Source of the DNA: Streptomyces albogriseolus
Lineage (GTDB): Bacteria; Actinomycetota; Actinomycetes; Streptomycetales; Streptomycetaceae
Direction: 5' to 3'
Assembly: GCA_014650475.1 (NCBI GenBank)
Contig: BMVA01000003.1
Location: forward strand, 372,001 to 436,000
Length of the DNA: 64,000 nt
Below are positions 62,886 to 64,000 of the stretch, piece by piece (position 1 is the stretch's first letter; every line of letters begins with the position of its first letter). The notes under the pieces are model-generated. The model made no database searches and was not told the origin of the DNA. It saw only the letters and a program-made list of their open reading frames with translations. Made by a program: the position numbers and the translations under genes.

Positions 62886-63392
62886 ATGTCAGAGCTGACC
62901 CTCACGGTCATGCGGCTGGGTTTCCTGGCCGTTCTGTGGCTGTTCGTGATCGTGGCCGTGCAGGTCATCCGGAGTGACCTGTTCGGCACTCGCGTCACCC
63001 AGCGCGGATCCCGGCGCGAGGCCGGCCGGCAGCAGGCGTCCCGCCAGGCGCCGCCGCAGCAGCGCCAGCAGTCCGGCGGCGGCCGCCGCGGCCGCAACAC
63101 CCCCACCAAGCTGGTCGTGACCGAGGGCACGCTGACCGGCACCACCGTCGCGCTCCAGGGCCAGACCATCACCCTGGGCCGGGCGCACGACAGCACGATC
63201 GTGCTGGACGACGACTACGCCTCCAGCCGCCATGCCAGGATCTACCCGGACCGCGACGGTCAGTGGATCGTCGAGGACCTGGGCTCCACCAACGGCACCT
63301 ACCTGGACCGGACCCGGCTGACGACCCCCACACCGATTTCGCTGGGCGCACCGATCCGCATCGGCAAGACCGTCATCGAGCTGCGGAAGTAG
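62886..63392 (+). CDS. fhaB: FhaB/FipA-type FHA-domain protein
   Basis: A 168-residue protein: an N-terminal membrane helix (about 5-27), a basic Gln/Arg-rich linker, and an FHA domain (about 85-165) with LGRAHDSTIVLDDDYASSRH and DLGSTNGTYLD. It joins PknB signalling to FtsZ/FtsQ-type division proteins in related genera. It lies 10 nt after fhaA and before the phosphatase gene, the order known from mycobacteria and Streptomyces. Confidence 0.92.
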   Translation: MSELTLTVMRLGFLAVLWLFVIVAVQVIRSDLFGTRVTQRGSRREAGRQQASRQAPPQQRQQSGGGRRGRNTPTKLVVTEGTLTGTTVALQGQTITLGRAHDSTIVLDDDYASSRHARIYPDRDGQWIVEDLGSTNGTYLDRTRLTTPTPISLGAPIRIGKTVIELRK

Positions 63393-63401
63393 TACGAGAA
63401 T

Positions 63402-63418
63402 GAGCGAGCGGAGCGAGC
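63402..63418. repeat. GAGCGAGCGGAGCGAGC element
   Basis: A short direct-repeat element (GAGCGAGCG, GAGCGAGC) in the fhaB-phosphatase gap. I have seen this sequence at many actinobacterial intergenic sites; its meaning is unknown. Confidence 0.45.
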
Positions 63419-63476
63419 ACGCGGTGGGGGTCCTCACCCAGGGTCCCGGCGCGCTCCCGACCGGAGGGTGGGCAGT

Positions 63477-64000
63477 GTGGCTCGACACGACCGGCTGTAC
63501 CCGGAGCCGACGGGCGAGGTGCGCATGAGTCTGTCCCTGCGCTTCGCCGCCGGATCGCACAAGGGCATGATCCGGGAGGGCAACGAGGACTCCGGTTACG
63601 CCGGTCCCCGCCTGCTCGCCATCGCCGACGGCATGGGCGGCGCCGCCGCCGGTGAGGTCGCCTCCTCCGAGGCGATCTCCACCATCGTCGCCCTCGACGA
63701 CGACGTGCCCGGCTCCGACCTGCTCACCTCGCTCGGCACGGCCGTCCAGCGGGCCAACGACCAGCTGCGCATGATGGTCGAGGAGGACCCCCAGCTCGAG
63801 GGCATGGGCACCACCCTGACCGCGCTGCTGTGGACCGGTCAGCGCCTGGGCATGGTGCACGTCGGCGACTCCCGCGCCTACCTCCTGCGCGACGGCGTCC
63901 TCACCCAGATCACCCAGGACCACACCTGGGTGCAGCGTCTGGTGGACGAGGGCCGGATCACCGAGGAGGAGGCCACCACCCACCCGCAGCGGTCCCTGCT
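63477..64000 (+). CDS. pstP: PP2C-family Ser/Thr phosphatase PstP (partial)
   Basis: The first 174 residues of a PP2C phosphatase, cut by the window end. It has SHKGMIREGNEDSGYAG, LLAIADGMGG (metal Asp) and GMGTTLTALLW, with the HVGDSRAYLL block (metal Asp). It dephosphorylates PknB and its targets. The GTG at 63477 adds 16 residues before MSLSLRF and follows GGAGGG by 9 nt; ATG 63525 is the alternative. In Streptomyces the operon continues with rodA/ftsW, a PBP and pknB, which should lie just right of the window. Confidence 0.92.
   Translation, partial: MARHDRLYPEPTGEVRMSLSLRFAAGSHKGMIREGNEDSGYAGPRLLAIADGMGGAAAGEVASSEAISTIVALDDDVPGSDLLTSLGTAVQRANDQLRMMVEEDPQLEGMGTTLTALLWTGQRLGMVHVGDSRAYLLRDGVLTQITQDHTWVQRLVDEGRITEEEATTHPQRSL

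Overview
The window is a stretch of chromosome from a Streptomyces-type actinomycete. The grounds are very high GC, dense coding with strong third-position GC bias, GTG/TTG starts, a snapalysin gene paired with a LysR gene, mycothiol-type enzymes, dispersed Streptomyces intergenic repeats, and two perfect Streptomyces parS sites (gtttcacgtgaaac) at 11779 and 40501. The gene order agrees with what I remember of the S. coelicolor chromosome from about SCO3790 to SCO3845, on the flank of oriC. That match is recall, not a search. I see no insertion sequence, prophage, CRISPR array or biosynthetic cluster. This is core chromosome with small lineage-specific changes.

Layout. 1-5.9 kb: two membrane proteins, the divergent snapalysin/LysR pair, and a Tat-exported PhoX phosphatase behind a PHO box. 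5.9-9.9 kb: a VWA protein with a long Glu/Pro/Ala tract, metG and a small PH-domain protein. 10-15.4 kb: aspS, a PAS-GAF-PP2C-ATPase regulator with a parS between them, a pirin lacking its N-terminal third, and an SseB-domain protein. 15.5-26.9 kb: acyl-CoA dehydrogenase, M18 aminopeptidase, DUF6458 protein, thioredoxin/NHL protein, LURP-one protein, nitrilase-family amidohydrolase, mycothiol-dependent isomerase family protein, a GntR-MFS operon, and a D-Ala-D-Ala carboxypeptidase. 27-30.6 kb: first branched-chain 2-oxoacid dehydrogenase operon (bkdA-B-C) behind a 14-bp palindrome. 31-39.3 kb: two divergent Ser/Thr kinases, the proteasome activator Bpa, a quinone oxidoreductase and a DrrAB-type exporter. 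39.4-42.9 kb: mobA-moeA-potassium channel operon, with a parS across the moeA stop and channel start. 43-47.2 kb: second bkd operon and divergent Lrp-type bkdR. 47.3-58.2 kb: phenylacetate genes paaH-paaR, paaN and paaABCDE, with an rRNA methyltransferase and a DUF5819-HTTM pair in between. 58.2-61.5 kb: rhodanese, J-domain protein, DUF2252 protein and tRNA-Leu(CAG). 62-64 kb: start of the FHA/PP2C cell-wall and division operon, cut by the window end.

How they work together. The right half is rich in CoA-ester catabolism: two Bkd complexes that make branched acyl-CoA from Val/Leu/Ile, an acyl-CoA dehydrogenase, and the phenylacetyl-CoA epoxidase with a ring-opening dehydrogenase and hydroxyacyl-CoA dehydrogenase. 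A 14-bp inverted repeat of the form ACCGA-N4-TCGGT lies before paaN/paaH, before paaA and, with one change, between bkdA2 and bkdR. This suggests that the TetR protein (PaaR) may also touch the second bkd operon. DnaA-box-like sequences lie 24-45 bp from each of these three sites.

The most noteworthy observations are the two parS sites, the shared PaaR-type operator, the DnaA-box-like sequences, the N-terminally deleted pirin, the PHO box before phoX, and the DUF5819-HTTM pair. I found no clear new multi-gene system.
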